In this document: positions 15,432 through 24,309 of the stretch, one piece after another | Position numbering within the stretch: the first letter of the stretch is position 1 | Layout: each line of letters starts with the position of its first letter | Assembly: GCF_963526985.1 (NCBI RefSeq) | Contig: NZ_CAURPW010000012.1 | Span: forward strand, 1 to 55,805 | Reading direction: 5' to 3' | Length of the DNA stretch: 55,805 nt | DNA from: an uncultured Campylobacter sp. | GTDB taxonomy: Bacteria > Campylobacterota > Campylobacteria > Campylobacterales > Campylobacteraceae | The notes under the pieces: model-generated | Database searches by the model: none | Told to the model about the DNA's origin: nothing | What the model saw: the letters and a program-made list of their open reading frames with translations, nothing else | Translations under genes and position numbers: made by a program

Positions 15432-16337
15432 CTAGACAAGTTTATAAAACCAAACCCCAGCAACATTTATTTTTTTTACCTTTTTTTGCGCTAAAAGTTC
15501 GTCTAAATTTTGCTTTGATCCCTCAGAAAAGCTGCTCGTTGCGTCATTTTCGCTTTGAGGACGGCGTTTTATTAGTTCCAGCAGTTCATCTTTGCTAAGA
15601 TCGAATTTTTCGCCGCTATATTTTGCCGATGCAATGACGCAAGGCGCGCCCGTTATCAGCGAGGCCAACTCCTTTAAAACCTCGGTACTAACGCCTTTTA
15701 CGGGGTATGAGGGCGGGCGGTCTATCGTGCTGATATCCACGCGGTCTGGCAAAATTTTATTAACAGCATCATTTAGCACCATAAACTCTACCGCCGTATC
15801 GTTTAGCCCCGCCACTACTAAAATTTCAAGCACCAGCTCGCCTTTAAACTCTCGCCTAAATTTCGCCATCGCATCAATAAGCTCGTTTACATCGGTCTTT
15901 ACTCCAGCTCGGTCTATCCTCGTAAACGTCTTTTGCACCGCGCTATCAAGGCTAAATTTGACGATATCAAGCTCCTTTAGAGCTTCGCAAATTTGCGGAT
16001 TTAACGCACCCGAGCCGTTTGAGAGGATGAGTGTTTTAGCGGAGCCTTTTATCAAATTTAACTCTCGCGCAAGACGTGCTAAATGCGGATATAACGTAGG
16101 TTCGCCGTTTGCCGTGAGCGTGATGACGTCTATGTGCGGATGTGCGGCTAAAGCGGTTTTTACTTCGGCCGTCACCTGCTCTACGCTTGGCGGATCGATG
16201 GCGGCAAAGACGGGCTTGGCAGCGGTTAGCTCACAGTAAACGCAGTCGAAGTTACAGCATTTTTGCGCAGGCGATAAATCGACGCCCAGAGACGTACCGA
16301 AGCGACGCGAGCTAACGGGACCAAAGACTATTTTCAT
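15432..16337 (-). CDS. Radical SAM protein of the COG0731 type
   Basis: This 301-residue protein starts MKIVFGPVSSRRFGTSLGVDL and carries the [4Fe-4S]/SAM motif C28-NFD-C32-VY-C35 in KCCNFDCVYCEL. TANGEPTL (about 75-82) is the glycine-rich SAM region. The N-terminal GPVSSRRFGTSLGVDLSP signature and length match the COG0731 group of radical SAM oxidoreductases, related to wyosine-synthesis proteins but of unknown substrate in most bacteria. The C-terminus (~250-301) is a short helical extension (LLELIKRRPQS...). It stands alone, with long flanking gaps. Confidence 0.88.
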   Translation of the reverse strand: MKIVFGPVSSRRFGTSLGVDLSPAQKCCNFDCVYCELTAAKPVFAAIDPPSVEQVTAEVKTALAAHPHIDVITLTANGEPTLYPHLARLARELNLIKGSAKTLILSNGSGALNPQICEALKELDIVKFSLDSAVQKTFTRIDRAGVKTDVNELIDAMAKFRREFKGELVLEILVVAGLNDTAVEFMVLNDAVNKILPDRVDISTIDRPPSYPVKGVSTEVLKELASLITGAPCVIASAKYSGEKFDLSKDELLELIKRRPQSENDATSSFSEGSKQNLDELLAQKKVKKINVAGVWFYKLV

Positions 16338-16839
16338 TGATTTTCCTAAATTTAAGATGCGCGATTATACCTAAGACGAAGTAAATTTTAGATCCGTTAC
16401 GAAGTTTGGAGATATCTCGTAAATTTAATTGCCAAAGATTTGCCTGCCCGACTTTGCGGCTTTGCCAAATTTAGCTTAGAGGTTTAAATGCCTAAGCGCC
16501 GAAGCTAAAAAGCATTTAAAAATAGAGTTGATACATTTTATGCCCTGGTGCTTGCCGTTTAATGCCAAAAATATAAACGATAATTCGGTTTAGATTTATA
16601 CATTAATCGTCAAAAACCGCAAGTTGGGAAAAAGGCTAAAAAGCGTTAAATTTAATTTTATACAGGCTTAGGCGCAAACAAATACGGGCGCTATCGATGT
16701 CGGTGCGCTAAATTTAAGCTCGGCAAACAAAAAAGATTTAAGAAAAAGCCTGGAAAATGGCGGCTAAATTTCATAAATAAATATAGCCTAAAGGCGGCAA
16801 TCAAACATAAATTTAGCGCTATTTAGCAAGTAAATGTGC
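16338..16839. other. Intergenic region with possible gene remnant
   Basis: About 500 bp with no intact gene. A short plus-strand island near 16670-16767 reads AQTNTGAIDVGALNLSSANK and ends at a stop, with stops close upstream. Its composition is protein-like but too short to name. It may be the tail of a decayed small gene. Confidence 0.35.
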
Positions 16840-16871
16840 GAAGCGGGCTTAAATTTACAACAGCCCGCTTC
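16840..16871 (-). terminator. Strong stem-loop after the NIT chemoreceptor gene
   Basis: GAAGCGGGCT (16840-16849) and AGCCCGCTTC (16862-16871) form a perfect 10-bp stem with a 12-base AT-rich loop, 6 bp after the stop. There is no T-run after it on the minus strand, so it may end transcription poorly, protect the 3' end, or both. Confidence 0.6.
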
Positions 16872-16877
16872 CTTAAG

Positions 16878-18830
16878 CTAAAATTTCTTTTTCCTCACGT
16901 CCTCGACGATTGCCTTAGCCATACTATCGACCTCGGCGGTTACGGCGCTAGTATCGTTTGCTACTCTGACGTTTTGCTTGGTTAACTCGTCAACCTCAGC
17001 CACGCCTTGATTTATCATATTTATAGCTTCGCTTTGCTCTCTGATGCTCTCGCTCATCTCATTGATGCTTTGAGCTAGCACGTTTGCGTTAGCTTCGATT
17101 TCTCCTAAGCTCTTTTGAGTTCGTTCGGCTAGTTTGCGTACTTCGTCGGCAACTACGGCAAAGCCACGTCCATGTTCGCCTGCTCTTGCTGCTTCTATGG
17201 CTGCGTTTAGAGCGAGTAAATTTGTCTGATCGGCGATGTCGCGGATTATGACGATGATGTTTTTGATCTCTTCACTTTGGCGGGTTACGTCCTCGGCCTT
17301 TTGGCTAATAGCGCTCATAGAACTAGACATCTCTTCGACTGCGGCGGCGCTTTCTTGTAAAGAATTTGCCTGCAAGCTAGCGCCTTGAGTGACTTGCTGC
17401 ATCGAGCGAGCCAAAAACTCCGCCTTTTCCTCAAGAGTGTGCGCCTGCTGCAAATTTGCCCTTAGCATACCCGCTATCTCATCGCCCAGAGCGTTGATAC
17501 CGGTAGCCATCTTGCCCTCATCGTCAAGCCTTTTAGTAAAGTCTTGCTTTTTAAAGCTTTCGAGTAAATTTAACACGTCGTCGCCGTTTGCCGCTATAGC
17601 GTTTTTTAGCGCGATTTGTAAGTCTTTAAACGTCTGTTTTAGCTGGCTAAGCGCCGGATTTGAGGTATTTGCGTTTAGCTGGGCCGCATAGTTACCCTTG
17701 CCGATTTGATTTACGAATGCGTTTGCCTCGGCGATAAATCCGTTTTGCTCCGCCAAATTCGCCTCGATTTGCTTGATATTCTCATTTATCAGCGCGCACA
17801 TCTGTCCGATCTCGTCGCTTCCGCCGCGATTTAGAAGCTGAGCTTTATCGGTTTTGTTATTTAAAAATTCGAAAAATCTAACCAACCCGTTTTTAGTCGA
17901 GTCGATGCCGGAGATTAAATTTTTACCGATTAAGATAGATACAAGCAGCATTAGCGCGATACAAACCGCGATAACCGAGACGCTAACGATCATCTGAGTA
18001 TTCGCGTCGCTTTTTATTTGCTTTGCGTCCTTTTGCATACCTTCTAGCAACTTTAGCTCAAGTTCTCTCATCGCGTCTATAGAGATGCTTATCTTTGAAA
18101 ACCATTTAGGCGCATTATAAGAAGCATCCTCGGTAGCTACGACGTTTTTTATGATATTCATCGCGTCGTTAAAGTCTGCCTTTTTTCTAGCGATATTATC
18201 AAATTCGTCGCTAAATTCTTTAGGATTGTATTCGTCGAAATCTTGCATAAATTTGTTTATGACGCTATTTAGCGCAACTACCTTGTTATAATCCTCTTTG
18301 CTTATGCTTTTTTTAGTAAAGACTCCATTTAGCGTAGCGCGCAAGATACCGAAAGACTCCTTTATCTCGCCTACGATAATGATGCGCTTTAGATCATCTA
18401 CAAGGCTAGGCTCGAGCTTGTCGCTATAACCGTTTATCGCGATAACCTCTTTTCTTAAAATATTCGTTATACGGCCGATTGGATTATCGCTGCCTTTTTG
18501 ATCGACCTCGGAGCGGACTTTAGCCAGCTCGGGAGCTATTTCGCTTTTTTCGGCTAGTTTTTCAAGCGCTGCGTCTACATTTTTTCGCTGTGCCAGTAGC
18601 TTAGCGTTATCTCCGCCCGCTAGCACTCCCGAGCTAAATCCTCGTTCCTTTTGTAGCTCGTGAATGAAGCTGTTTTGATTCGTGATCGTATCCACGATTT
18701 GTTCGCTATACTCGGCTTTTGCGCGAGTTTTTGCGATACTGTTTAGCATATAGGCGCTCATTATGCCAAGCCCCAAAAGACCAACGATAGCTATCGTCAT
18801 GATCTTAAATTTGATACCCAAATTGTTCAT
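16878..18830 (-). CDS. Methyl-accepting chemotaxis protein with NIT sensor
   Basis: The 650-residue receptor has an N-terminal membrane helix (about 10-30), a periplasmic NIT-type nitrate/nitrite-sensing domain (HELQKERGFSSGVLAGG near 53-69 is the NIT hallmark), and a second membrane helix (about 280-302, MIVSVSVIAVCIALMLLVSIL). A HAMP region and a methyl-accepting domain follow, with the hairpin tip IADQTNLLALNAAIEAARAG and AVVADEVRKLAER. It probably reports nitrate/nitrite or related anions to CheA/CheW. The start has an AAGGAGG site and lies only 18 bp after hemE, so the two are likely cotranscribed. A 170-bp stretch of its signalling domain is identical to the receptor at 42247-44202. Confidence 0.92.
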   Translation of the reverse strand: MNNLGIKFKIMTIAIVGLLGLGIMSAYMLNSIAKTRAKAEYSEQIVDTITNQNSFIHELQKERGFSSGVLAGGDNAKLLAQRKNVDAALEKLAEKSEIAPELAKVRSEVDQKGSDNPIGRITNILRKEVIAINGYSDKLEPSLVDDLKRIIIVGEIKESFGILRATLNGVFTKKSISKEDYNKVVALNSVINKFMQDFDEYNPKEFSDEFDNIARKKADFNDAMNIIKNVVATEDASYNAPKWFSKISISIDAMRELELKLLEGMQKDAKQIKSDANTQMIVSVSVIAVCIALMLLVSILIGKNLISGIDSTKNGLVRFFEFLNNKTDKAQLLNRGGSDEIGQMCALINENIKQIEANLAEQNGFIAEANAFVNQIGKGNYAAQLNANTSNPALSQLKQTFKDLQIALKNAIAANGDDVLNLLESFKKQDFTKRLDDEGKMATGINALGDEIAGMLRANLQQAHTLEEKAEFLARSMQQVTQGASLQANSLQESAAAVEEMSSSMSAISQKAEDVTRQSEEIKNIIVIIRDIADQTNLLALNAAIEAARAGEHGRGFAVVADEVRKLAERTQKSLGEIEANANVLAQSINEMSESIREQSEAINMINQGVAEVDELTKQNVRVANDTSAVTAEVDSMAKAIVEDVRKKKF

Positions 18831-18848
18831 TTTTCCTCCTTTTTTACG

Positions 18849-19871
18849 CTATCTTGCGCTTTTTTCTTGTACTAGTTTGATGAAGTATTTCGCGTTTTCT
18901 ACCGGGACGTCGGGCAATATGCCGTGTCCGAGATTAAATATATGAGGCGCGCCCTTCATCGTCTGCAAAATTCGTTCCACGCCCGTTTCAATCGCCTTTT
19001 TATCGTAAAGGCGCGTAGGCTCCATATTACCCTGAAGGACGTAGCGAGGGCTAAGTTTTGCCTTAGCAAGCTCTAAAGGCGTACTCCAATCAACGCCCAA
19101 AACCTCGAAATTTCCGGAAATTTGATCCAAATATCCGCTAATTCCCTTTGGAAATACGATAAGCGGAATATCCGGAAACTCAGCCTTGACGCTATCTACG
19201 ATACGCATGATATACCTCCAGCCAAACTCCATATACGCGCTATCTTCAAGCGCGCCCGCCCAGCTGTCAAAAATTTGCACCGCATTTACTCCAGCTCTGA
19301 TTTGACGCTTGACATAGAGCGTAAGCGCGTCTGCGACCTTAGCCAAAATTCGGTGCAAAAACTCCGGATTCGTATAAAGCAGCTTCTTGCAGACGGCGTA
19401 AGTTTTCGTTCCGCCGCCTTCTATCATATAAGTAGCTATCGTCCACGGCGCTCCGCAAAATCCGATAAGCGCCTTGTCCGCACTTAAATTTTGCCTCGTA
19501 AGTCCGATCGTATCATAAACGTAAGATAAATTTTCTACCGCCTTATCGACGTCTAAAGCATCTAAATTCTCGGCGGTTTTTATAGGATTTAAAAAAACGG
19601 GTCCCTCGCCCTTTTCAAAGCGCAGATCCATACCCATCTCAAGCGGCACGACTAGGATATCGCTAAAAAGTATCGCCGCATCCACGCCTAAAATTTCAAC
19701 CGGCTGGATCGTGACTTCGCTGGCTTTTTTATAATCCTTGCAAAGCGATAGAAAATCCCCCGCCGCAGAGCGAACTCGCATATACTCGGGTAGATACCGA
19801 CCCGCCTGGCGCATCATCCAAACGGGCGTATAAGGCGTGGTTTTTTTTAAACAAGCATCGATAAAAATCAT
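18849..19871 (-). CDS. hemE: Uroporphyrinogen decarboxylase
   Basis: This 340-residue protein carries the HemE signature PVWMMRQAGRYLPEYMRVRS (about 16-35) and GFCGAPWTIATYMIEGGG (about 137-154), plus FNLGHGILPDVPVEN near the C-terminus. It removes four carboxyl groups from uroporphyrinogen III to give coproporphyrinogen III in haem synthesis, in the cytoplasm. The length is normal for bacteria. It is followed at 18 bp by a chemoreceptor gene on the same strand; no haem partner gene is adjacent. Confidence 0.97.
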   Translation of the reverse strand: MIFIDACLKKTTPYTPVWMMRQAGRYLPEYMRVRSAAGDFLSLCKDYKKASEVTIQPVEILGVDAAILFSDILVVPLEMGMDLRFEKGEGPVFLNPIKTAENLDALDVDKAVENLSYVYDTIGLTRQNLSADKALIGFCGAPWTIATYMIEGGGTKTYAVCKKLLYTNPEFLHRILAKVADALTLYVKRQIRAGVNAVQIFDSWAGALEDSAYMEFGWRYIMRIVDSVKAEFPDIPLIVFPKGISGYLDQISGNFEVLGVDWSTPLELAKAKLSPRYVLQGNMEPTRLYDKKAIETGVERILQTMKGAPHIFNLGHGILPDVPVENAKYFIKLVQEKSAR

Positions 19872-19922
19872 ATAAATCCTTTTTAAATTTTTATCTGATT
19901 ATAGCCAAATTCTAGCCGCAAA

Positions 19923-21220
19923 CTACTCCCATTTGCTCATATCAAGACTATTTTCATTTTTAGCGACGAAAACCGCGCCTAACATATCTCCGCCGACGTT
20001 TAACGACGTACGTCCCATATCAAGATTCCTAAAATCAGCGCATACGCTGCGGCTACGGCGCTTCCGCTCTCTACTTTTAGGCCGACTGATTCAAGCACCA
20101 TCAAAAGCATTATAGCGCCGGCACCCGGCACTCCCGCGGTTCCGACGGCGGCAAGGACGGCCGTTAAAATGATAGTTAGCTTTGCTCCCATGTCAAGCTG
20201 CACTCCGACGGCGTTTGCGATAAAAATCGCGCAGATGCCAAGATATATGATCGTGCCGTTCATATTTACGGTTGCTCCGACAGGTAGGGCAAAGCCGTAA
20301 ATTTGCCTCGGTATCCCCATATCCTCATCCGCGGTTTTCATCGATATAGGCAGCGTTCCGCCCGAGCTTCTGGTAACAAATGCCGTTATCATCGGAGATT
20401 TTACCTTATTTAGAAATTTCAAAGGACTGATTTTTATAGCTAGGCAAGCCAAAGTAAAAATCAGCGCTACGTGAGCGATAAAGCCGATATAAGTACTAAT
20501 CGTGACGCCTAGCAGCGGGCCGAAAGCCTTTACGCCTTGCTTTGAAAATACGATAAAAATCAGCGCGAAAACACCGATAGGGGCGTACTGCATTATCCAA
20601 CTAACGATTTTAAACATTATGTGGTTTATCCCGTCAAATACGTCGTAAATGAGATGGCCCAGTTTGCTTAACCTCTCGTCCTTGCTGTCTTTTACAAACG
20701 AAAGCGCGACGCCGAAAAATAGACTAAATGTGATAATTTGCAAAATTTCGCCCTTTGCCATCGCTTCTATGGGGTTAGTCGGGAAAAGATTTACTAAAAT
20801 TTGCGACATAGAAGGCGCATTGGCCGCTTTAGCCTGCGCAGACGCGGCGCCCGTGATACCAAGGCCGGCTCCTGGCTCTAAAAATATCCCCACGCCAAGG
20901 CCTATAAGTATCGCAAAAAACGAGGTAGCAAGGTAAAATAGCAGCACCTTCGCCCCTACCCTACCCAGATCAGACGGCGCGATCGAGCTACAGCCCACGA
21001 TGAGCGAAGCCGTAACGATAGGCACGATGATCATCTTAAGCAGTCTTATAAATATATCTCCAAACGGCTCTAGTACCGCGATAGCGCCGGTTGCGTTTTG
21101 AAATATAGCGCCAAATATCGCTCCTAAAATCAGCCCGGCTAAAATTTTATAGAGCAAATTTATCTCAAAATACCTTCTGATTAGGCTTTTTGATTTGACG
21201 GTTTTTACGTCTGCTTCCAC
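19923..21220 (-). pseudogene. Dicarboxylate/glutamate:cation symporter gene, frameshifted near its 3' end
   Basis: The first 400 residues are a good DAACS (GltP/DctA-like) transporter: many membrane helices, the serine-rich hairpin (TAFVTRSSGGTLPISMKTA) and GATVNMNGTIIYLG. The frame then ends abnormally at ALILGILIWDVRR (stop at 20000). The missing end is present one frame over: LDMGRTSLNVGGDMLGAVFV and on to a TAG at 19923. In intact relatives ILGI is followed by about three residues and then LDMGRTSLNV. The sequence here is what a 10-base deletion between two ATC triplets (about 20035) would leave. The lost frame contains the conserved cation/substrate-binding aspartates, so the protein made is probably inactive. 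Confidence 0.82.
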
Positions 21221-21305
21221 TTTGAAACTCCTTTGATTAAATTTACGAATTATATTTTAAAATATATAAATTTATTAGAAAACAAAGAAAAAGTTTGCCG
21301 TGAAT

Positions 21306-21740
21306 TTAAATTTCGGCGACGCTTTTTACGCCAAGCTCGTCTAGCAAATTTTGCAAATTTACGCCCGCCAAGCTATCAAACATCGCTTGCTGTGCGGAGG
21401 CGAATTTAGGCGTCAAAAGCGCCTCGATCCTGCCTCCTAGCGGACAAGGCGGCGGCGAGTTTTTGTGGATTTTAAAGATGCCCTTTTCGCCCTCGTTTAC
21501 CGCCGAAAATATATCAAACAGCGTGATTTGATCGGGCTTTTTTGCTAGGCTCGCACCACCCGTGCCCGCGCTTACGTTTATCAAATTTGCAGATTTTAAA
21601 AGCCTAATGATATTTCGTACGATGACGGGATTCGTACCGATCGTGCCGGCTAAAAACTCGCTCGTGTTTTTCTCGTCCTTAAAAAACTCGCAGCTAAGCA
21701 GGATGTGGATAGCGATGGAAAATTTTTGTCCTATTTGCAT
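21306..21740 (-). CDS. Rrf2-family transcriptional regulator
   Basis: This 144-residue protein starts MQIGQKFSIAIHILLSCEFF, the usual Rrf2 opening. A winged-helix region follows, with SEFLAGTIGTNPVIVRNIIRLLKSANLI (about 27-54) and a wing SAGTGGASLAKKPDQITL. The three-cysteine iron-sulfur cluster of IscR/NsrR is absent (only Cys16 and one cysteine near 98), so it is of the YwnA-like, cluster-free kind. It lies 81 bp downstream of the NAD(P)-binding protein gene and faces the same way. It is the only regulator nearby and so the best candidate for the paired operators at 22900-22969. Confidence 0.88.
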   Translation of the reverse strand: MQIGQKFSIAIHILLSCEFFKDEKNTSEFLAGTIGTNPVIVRNIIRLLKSANLINVSAGTGGASLAKKPDQITLFDIFSAVNEGEKGIFKIHKNSPPPCPLGGRIEALLTPKFASAQQAMFDSLAGVNLQNLLDELGVKSVAEI

Positions 21741-21821
21741 AATCAGCCTTGGTTTAAATTTAAAATCCGCGCGTCCTTTTTGCGCGGCCTTATTTTAGCT
21801 AAATTACGCAAAATTTTAAGC

Positions 21822-22457
21822 TCACGCTCTCTCGCCGACGGCGGTAAAGCGCTTTTGCACGAAGTCGCCGTTTTTTAGCTCGTCTATGACCGCAAGCGCT
21901 AGGTCTGCGTAGCTGATGTAGCTCTCGTTTTTGGAGTTTAGGATTAGATTATCGCCACCAAGGACGTATTTGCCCGTGCGAGCGCCGTTTGCGTCGTAGT
22001 CTCCGGCAGGCGAGACGTATGTCCAGAGCACGTCGCTTCTGCCTTTTAGCTCGGAAAACGACTCCGCCGTAGCCTTTGCGACGCCCATGTACTCGGCAGG
22101 GAAGCTTGGCGTATCCATAACCATCGTCTGCTTATCGTCGACGTATAACGTACCCGCGCCGCCGATCACTAGTAGCCTTATTTTTGTGCCACTAAGCGCG
22201 TCTGCAAGGTGTTTTGCTACCTTTTTATGAAGCCCAAACGTTTCGGGTGTCCATGCCGCAAATGCGCTAATAACGGCGTCAAAGCCAGCTAGATCGGCCT
22301 TCGTTAGCTCAAAAACGTCTTTATAAACGACTTTTACGTCGCTGTTTTTATACTCTTTGTTTCGCACGATAGCCGTTACGTCATGCCCCTGTTTTAGGGC
22401 TTCTTGCACCAAATTTGAACCTGATTTTCCGTTTGCTCCGATTATTGCTACTTTCAT
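21822..22457 (-). CDS. NAD(P)-binding (NmrA/SDR-like) protein
   Basis: The 211-residue protein has a Rossmann start MKVAIIGANGKSGSNLVQEA (GxxGxxG form) and the atypical-SDR pattern DAVISAFAAW and LLVIGGAGTL. Relatives are NAD(P)H-dependent oxidoreductases or redox sensors of the YwnB/NmrA kind. It follows the cupin gene by 43 bp with a GGAGAAAC site and precedes an Rrf2 regulator. The same gene combination in other bacteria responds to electrophile or oxidative stress, but the substrate here is unknown. Confidence 0.85.
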   Translation of the reverse strand: MKVAIIGANGKSGSNLVQEALKQGHDVTAIVRNKEYKNSDVKVVYKDVFELTKADLAGFDAVISAFAAWTPETFGLHKKVAKHLADALSGTKIRLLVIGGAGTLYVDDKQTMVMDTPSFPAEYMGVAKATAESFSELKGRSDVLWTYVSPAGDYDANGARTGKYVLGGDNLILNSKNESYISYADLALAVIDELKNGDFVQKRFTAVGERA

Positions 22458-22500
22458 TGTTTCTCCTTTAAATTTGATTTGTTTTTATTGCCGCGTAAAT

Positions 22501-22875
22501 TTACAGCCAGCTAGGCTTTACGTCCTCGTTTATCACGCCGTCATTCATCGTGTATTGTTCTAGGCTGCCGCGTTTGGTCTGGATACAGATAAACTTCATC
22601 CCCTGCGCGCCCGCCTTGAAGCATCTCTTGCCAGCCGGATCGATGCGGATCGCATCGCCCTCTTTAACATCCTTTTCCTCGCCGTCTATAAAAAGCGTGC
22701 CGCCGCCTTTTAGCACCAAATAAAGCTCCTCGTTTTGCTTGTGCGAATGCACGAAAGGCACGCTCACGTTTGTGGGAAGCTCGTTGATAGATAGCTCACA
22801 GCCGCTTAAATTTAGAGCGTCTTTTAGCTCGACTCTTGGTTCGCTTTTCGTTGAAACGATCTTGTAGCTTGACAT
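22501..22875 (-). CDS. Cupin-domain protein
   Basis: This 124-residue single-domain cupin has the first motif in VPFVHSHKQNEELYLVLKGGGTLFIDGE (about 38-65; His and Glu metal ligands) and the second in GDAIRIDPAGKRCFKAG. Cupins of this size are metal-binding enzymes or small-molecule sensors with varied reactions. It is the first gene of the cupin/NAD(P)-binding pair, and two palindromes upstream suggest tight regulation. The exact activity cannot be told from sequence. Confidence 0.88.
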   Translation of the reverse strand: MSSYKIVSTKSEPRVELKDALNLSGCELSINELPTNVSVPFVHSHKQNEELYLVLKGGGTLFIDGEEKDVKEGDAIRIDPAGKRCFKAGAQGMKFICIQTKRGSLEQYTMNDGVINEDVKPSWL

Positions 22876-22899
22876 CTTTGTCTCCTTGTAATTTTTTTG

Positions 22900-22969
22900 T
22901 TGTAATGTTATAACTTACAACTGATGAGCGAAGTATAGTCAAATTTTGTTGTAATGTCAAGAGTTACAG
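22900..22969. promoter_or_regulatory. Paired operators TTGTAA-N9-TTACAA upstream of the cupin gene
   Basis: Two 21-bp inverted repeats, 22900-22920 (TTGTAA, nine bases, TTACAA; perfect arms) and 22949-22969 (TTGTAA, nine bases, TTACAG; one mismatch), have centres 49 bp apart. The first lies 25 bp from the cupin start codon. The spacing of nearly five helical turns would allow cooperative binding of two dimers. The adjacent Rrf2-type protein is the likely binder. Confidence 0.7.
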
Positions 22970-23229
22970 CAAAAATTTTCAAAAAATTTGACGCGAATTT
23001 TAAAATCAGCTAAAATCCGCGCGATTTTAACCGAAGGATTTTTATGCAAAATAGCGCATTTTAAGACCTTTGCAATCAGCTCCAACGACGCACCGAGGTT
23101 AGTGAAGGAGTTTAGCAAGCAAAAACATAGGCAAGCGCGTAAACGTCGAGCCAGAAGGCGATATGGATAAAATTTAATCGCTTTTTTGAGGTATAATTTA
23201 ACTAAAATTTGCCCAAAAGCGAGGTCAAA

Positions 23230-24186
23230 ATGCACGAAAATCACGCCCATTGCACGCATTCGCACGCGTCAAACAAGGTCGTTTTGAGAAATTCCTTCCT
23301 TATAATATCCGCTTTTATGCTGGTCGAGGTCGCGGGCGGCTTGGCGACGAACTCGCTCGCCCTGCTCTCCGACGCTGGACACATGCTCTCAGACGCCGCA
23401 GCGCTCGGGCTTTCGCTGTTTGCGTTTAAATTCGGCGAACGTAAAGGCAATCTGCAAAAGACCTTCGGCTACAAGCGGATCGAAATTTTAGCCGCAACGA
23501 TAAACGCCGTCACGCTCATCGTCATCGCCGTTTTTATCGTCATCGAGGCGGCGCGGCGCCTGCAAAACCCGCCCGAAGTAGCCACCGCGGGCATGCTCGC
23601 CATCAGCACGCTAGGACTTGCCGTAAACATCGTCGTGGCGCTATACATGCTGCGCGGCGGCGACGTGAGAGAAAACGTCAATATGCGCGGCGCCTACCTG
23701 CACGTGCTGGGCGACGCTGCGGGCTCGGTGGGCGCGATCGCGGCAGCTTTGGCGATGATGTGCTTTGGCTGGGGCTGGGCGGACGCGGCGGCTAGCCTGC
23801 TCGTAGCCGCGCTCATCGTAAAAAGCGGCTGGGGCGTGCTAAAAGAGAGCCTAAACATCCTGATGGAGGGCTCGCCAAAGGGCGTGAGCCTAGACGCGCT
23901 CGTCGCGCAGATCAGAGGCGTGGACGGCGTGCTTTCGGTGCACGACCTGCACGTCTGGAGCATAACAAGCGGCGCAAACGCGCTCACGGCTCACGTGGTG
24001 GTCAGCGGCGAGCTGAGCGTGCGCGAAGCGGAGCGGATCATGACCGAAATATCGCACGAAATGGAGCATCTGGGCATCACGCACACGACGCTACAGCTTG
24101 AGAGCAGCGACAATGAATGCGCTGACGAGCTCATCTGCGAAGTAAGATCAAACGACGAGCACGGGCATTTGGGGCATAGTCATTAA
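23230..24186 (+). CDS. Cation diffusion facilitator (Zn/Co/Cd exporter, CzcD-like)
   Basis: The 318-residue protein starts MHENHAHCTHSHASNK, a histidine-rich metal-binding head, and ends GHLGHSH. Six membrane helices include the HxxxD-type sites LLSDAGHMLSDAAALG (about 47-62) and YLHVLGDAAGSVGAIAAA (about 155-172). A C-terminal cytoplasmic domain has VHDLHVWSI. It exchanges cytoplasmic Zn(II)/Co(II)/Cd(II) for protons. ATG 23230 with GAGG upstream is chosen over the TTG at 23209, which would add seven unlikely residues. TATAAT at 23192-23197 is a probable -10. GC is higher than in its neighbours. Confidence 0.93.
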   Translation: MHENHAHCTHSHASNKVVLRNSFLIISAFMLVEVAGGLATNSLALLSDAGHMLSDAAALGLSLFAFKFGERKGNLQKTFGYKRIEILAATINAVTLIVIAVFIVIEAARRLQNPPEVATAGMLAISTLGLAVNIVVALYMLRGGDVRENVNMRGAYLHVLGDAAGSVGAIAAALAMMCFGWGWADAAASLLVAALIVKSGWGVLKESLNILMEGSPKGVSLDALVAQIRGVDGVLSVHDLHVWSITSGANALTAHVVVSGELSVREAERIMTEISHEMEHLGITHTTLQLESSDNECADELICEVRSNDEHGHLGHSH

Positions 24187-24309
24187 AATTTGAGCAAATT
24201 TGGGGCGAAATTTTGCGATCTAGCATATCAAATCAAATCCGTAGCCCGAAACGAATAAGTTTTTGCTAAAATTTAAATCGACGCATTTTTATAAAAGGGG
24301 CGAATTTAG

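Noticed and set aside
15592..16239. 215-codon plus-strand frame over the radical SAM gene
   Set aside because: Antisense shadow of a gene with an intact CxxxCxxC radical SAM motif.
22988..23170. Plus-strand 60-codon frame upstream of the CDF gene
   Set aside because: Basic, low-complexity C-terminus (RQARKRRARRRYG) and no ribosome site; perhaps a remnant, since another frame reads NVEPEGDMDKI, but too little to call.
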